A stretch of 5,637 bases of DNA from Planctomycetota bacterium (GTDB taxonomy: Bacteria; Planctomycetota; Phycisphaerae; Phycisphaerales; UBA1924), in contig JAEYNG010000039.1 of assembly GCA_023412695.1 (NCBI GenBank), positions 1 through 5,637 on the forward strand. The letters are read 5' to 3'. Shown piece by piece: positions 5,157-5,637 of this stretch. The first letter of the stretch is position 1. Each line of letters starts with the position of its first letter. Under the pieces are notes generated by a model. The model saw only the letters and a list, made by a program, of their open reading frames with translations, made no database searches and was not told the origin of the DNA. The translations under genes were made by a program, and so were the position numbers.

Positions 5157-5637
5157 GCTGCCAGCCCCCGGATCAGCGGTAGGCGCTCCGTAATGGAACG
5201 AAGCCGCGCGGGAAGAACCTGCACCGTCTCGCGGACATGAGACCGCAGCAGCACCAGCGCGAGCAGCCCAAATCCCGCCGCAAAGACGCCGCCTCCGATG
5301 ACGGCCCGCGCGAGTGCTCCGACCCCGTGTTGCATCGAGGATTGCTGGGCGAGAAGCCCTTCGACGTACCAGGCCAGCAACGCCGCAACCAAACCCACCG
5401 CGTACACCGGCACCGTGTTCTTAAGGATGTCCGCTAGGCCGAGCCGTAGCGGTCGGAGTGCAAGCCAGGCCATGAGGACGCACCCGATCGCAAACGTGGT
5501 GCACGACGCGAACCCGATCCACTCCGGGGTCCGCCCAATCGCCGCCCCGGCCATTCCGGCCAGAAGGATCGCCACGCCCAGCACAATGAGAAGAATCGCC
5601 CAGGCACGGAAGCGCCCCGCGGCTTGCAGCGCTGCGT
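5153..5637 (-). CDS. Polysaccharide (Wzx/MATE-type) flippase-like membrane protein, C-terminal part
   Basis: The frame is open to the right edge: 160 residues are visible, beginning AALQAAGRFRAWAILLIV, and the gene starts outside the window. The internal GTG at 5584 is not the start, because the same membrane helix begins upstream of it. Four hydrophobic segments can be seen: from AWAILLIV through the Gly/Ala-rich stretch to AAIG, then WIGFASCTTFAIGCVLMAW, VPVYAVGLVAALLAWYV and ARAVIGGGVFAAGFGLLAL. A basic cytoplasmic tail (RSHVRETVQVLPARLRSI) follows. The Q-A-x-G-R-F-R-A segment leading into a helix is common in the C-terminal half of oligosaccharide flippases, which move lipid-linked sugars across the inner membrane. 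Without the N-terminal half, another multi-pass transporter or an O-antigen polymerase cannot be excluded. The 4-bp overlap with the methyltransferase gene supports a glycan-export operon. Confidence 0.7.
   Translation of the reverse strand, partial: AALQAAGRFRAWAILLIVLGVAILLAGMAGAAIGRTPEWIGFASCTTFAIGCVLMAWLALRPLRLGLADILKNTVPVYAVGLVAALLAWYVEGLLAQQSSMQHGVGALARAVIGGGVFAAGFGLLALVLLRSHVRETVQVLPARLRSITERLPLIRGLAA

Noticed and set aside
1..5637. CRISPR array, tRNA/rRNA gene, insertion sequence, toxin-antitoxin or phage-defence module
   Set aside because: I saw no spaced direct repeats, cloverleaf-like sequences, transposase motifs, terminal inverted repeats or paired small genes; all sizeable stretches are explained by the genes listed.

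Overview
This is a high-GC bacterial window (by eye about 64% G+C). It is densely packed with ordinary protein-coding genes on both strands. The organism cannot be named from it. A CysD/CysN sulfate-activation pair, a Tat-exported enzyme and a polysaccharide-type flippase point to a free-living bacterium with an exported-protein and surface-glycan repertoire, most likely with a Gram-negative-type envelope. A planctomycete or proteobacterial source is possible, but that is only an impression.

Layout, left to right. Positions 1-46 are the last codons of cysD (+). One base later comes complete cysN (48-1421, +), the GTPase subunit of ATP sulfurylase. Facing it on the minus strand are a 211-residue uncharacterised coiled-coil protein (1459-2094) and, upstream of that, a Tat-exported metallo-beta-lactamase-fold hydrolase (2137-3189). 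A 99-bp divergent spacer (3190-3288) separates the hydrolase from a plus-strand NAD(P)-dependent epimerase/3-beta-hydroxysteroid-dehydrogenase-like enzyme (3289-4407). That gene converges, with a 5-bp gap, on a minus-strand SAM-dependent methyltransferase (4413-5156). The methyltransferase is joined by a 4-bp ATGA overlap to the C-terminal part of a multi-pass membrane protein resembling a polysaccharide flippase. The flippase gene runs off the right edge (5153-5637).

How the genes work together. CysD and CysN form ATP sulfurylase, which makes adenosine 5'-phosphosulfate from sulfate and ATP. No APS kinase domain is fused to CysN, and the sulfate operon ends here. The flippase and methyltransferase look like the tail of a surface-polysaccharide or glycan locus. 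The hydrolase and the dehydrogenase share an intergenic control region, but nothing shows that they share a pathway.

No RNA gene, CRISPR array, mobile element or integration scar was seen, and there is no gene-free stretch longer than 100 bp. I found no convincing undescribed multi-gene system. The points most worth a second look are the zinc-ligand spacing of the exported hydrolase, the uncharacterised coiled-coil protein, the tail on the dehydrogenase, and a small GGG-loop hairpin overlapping a stop codon at each of the two convergent gene junctions.
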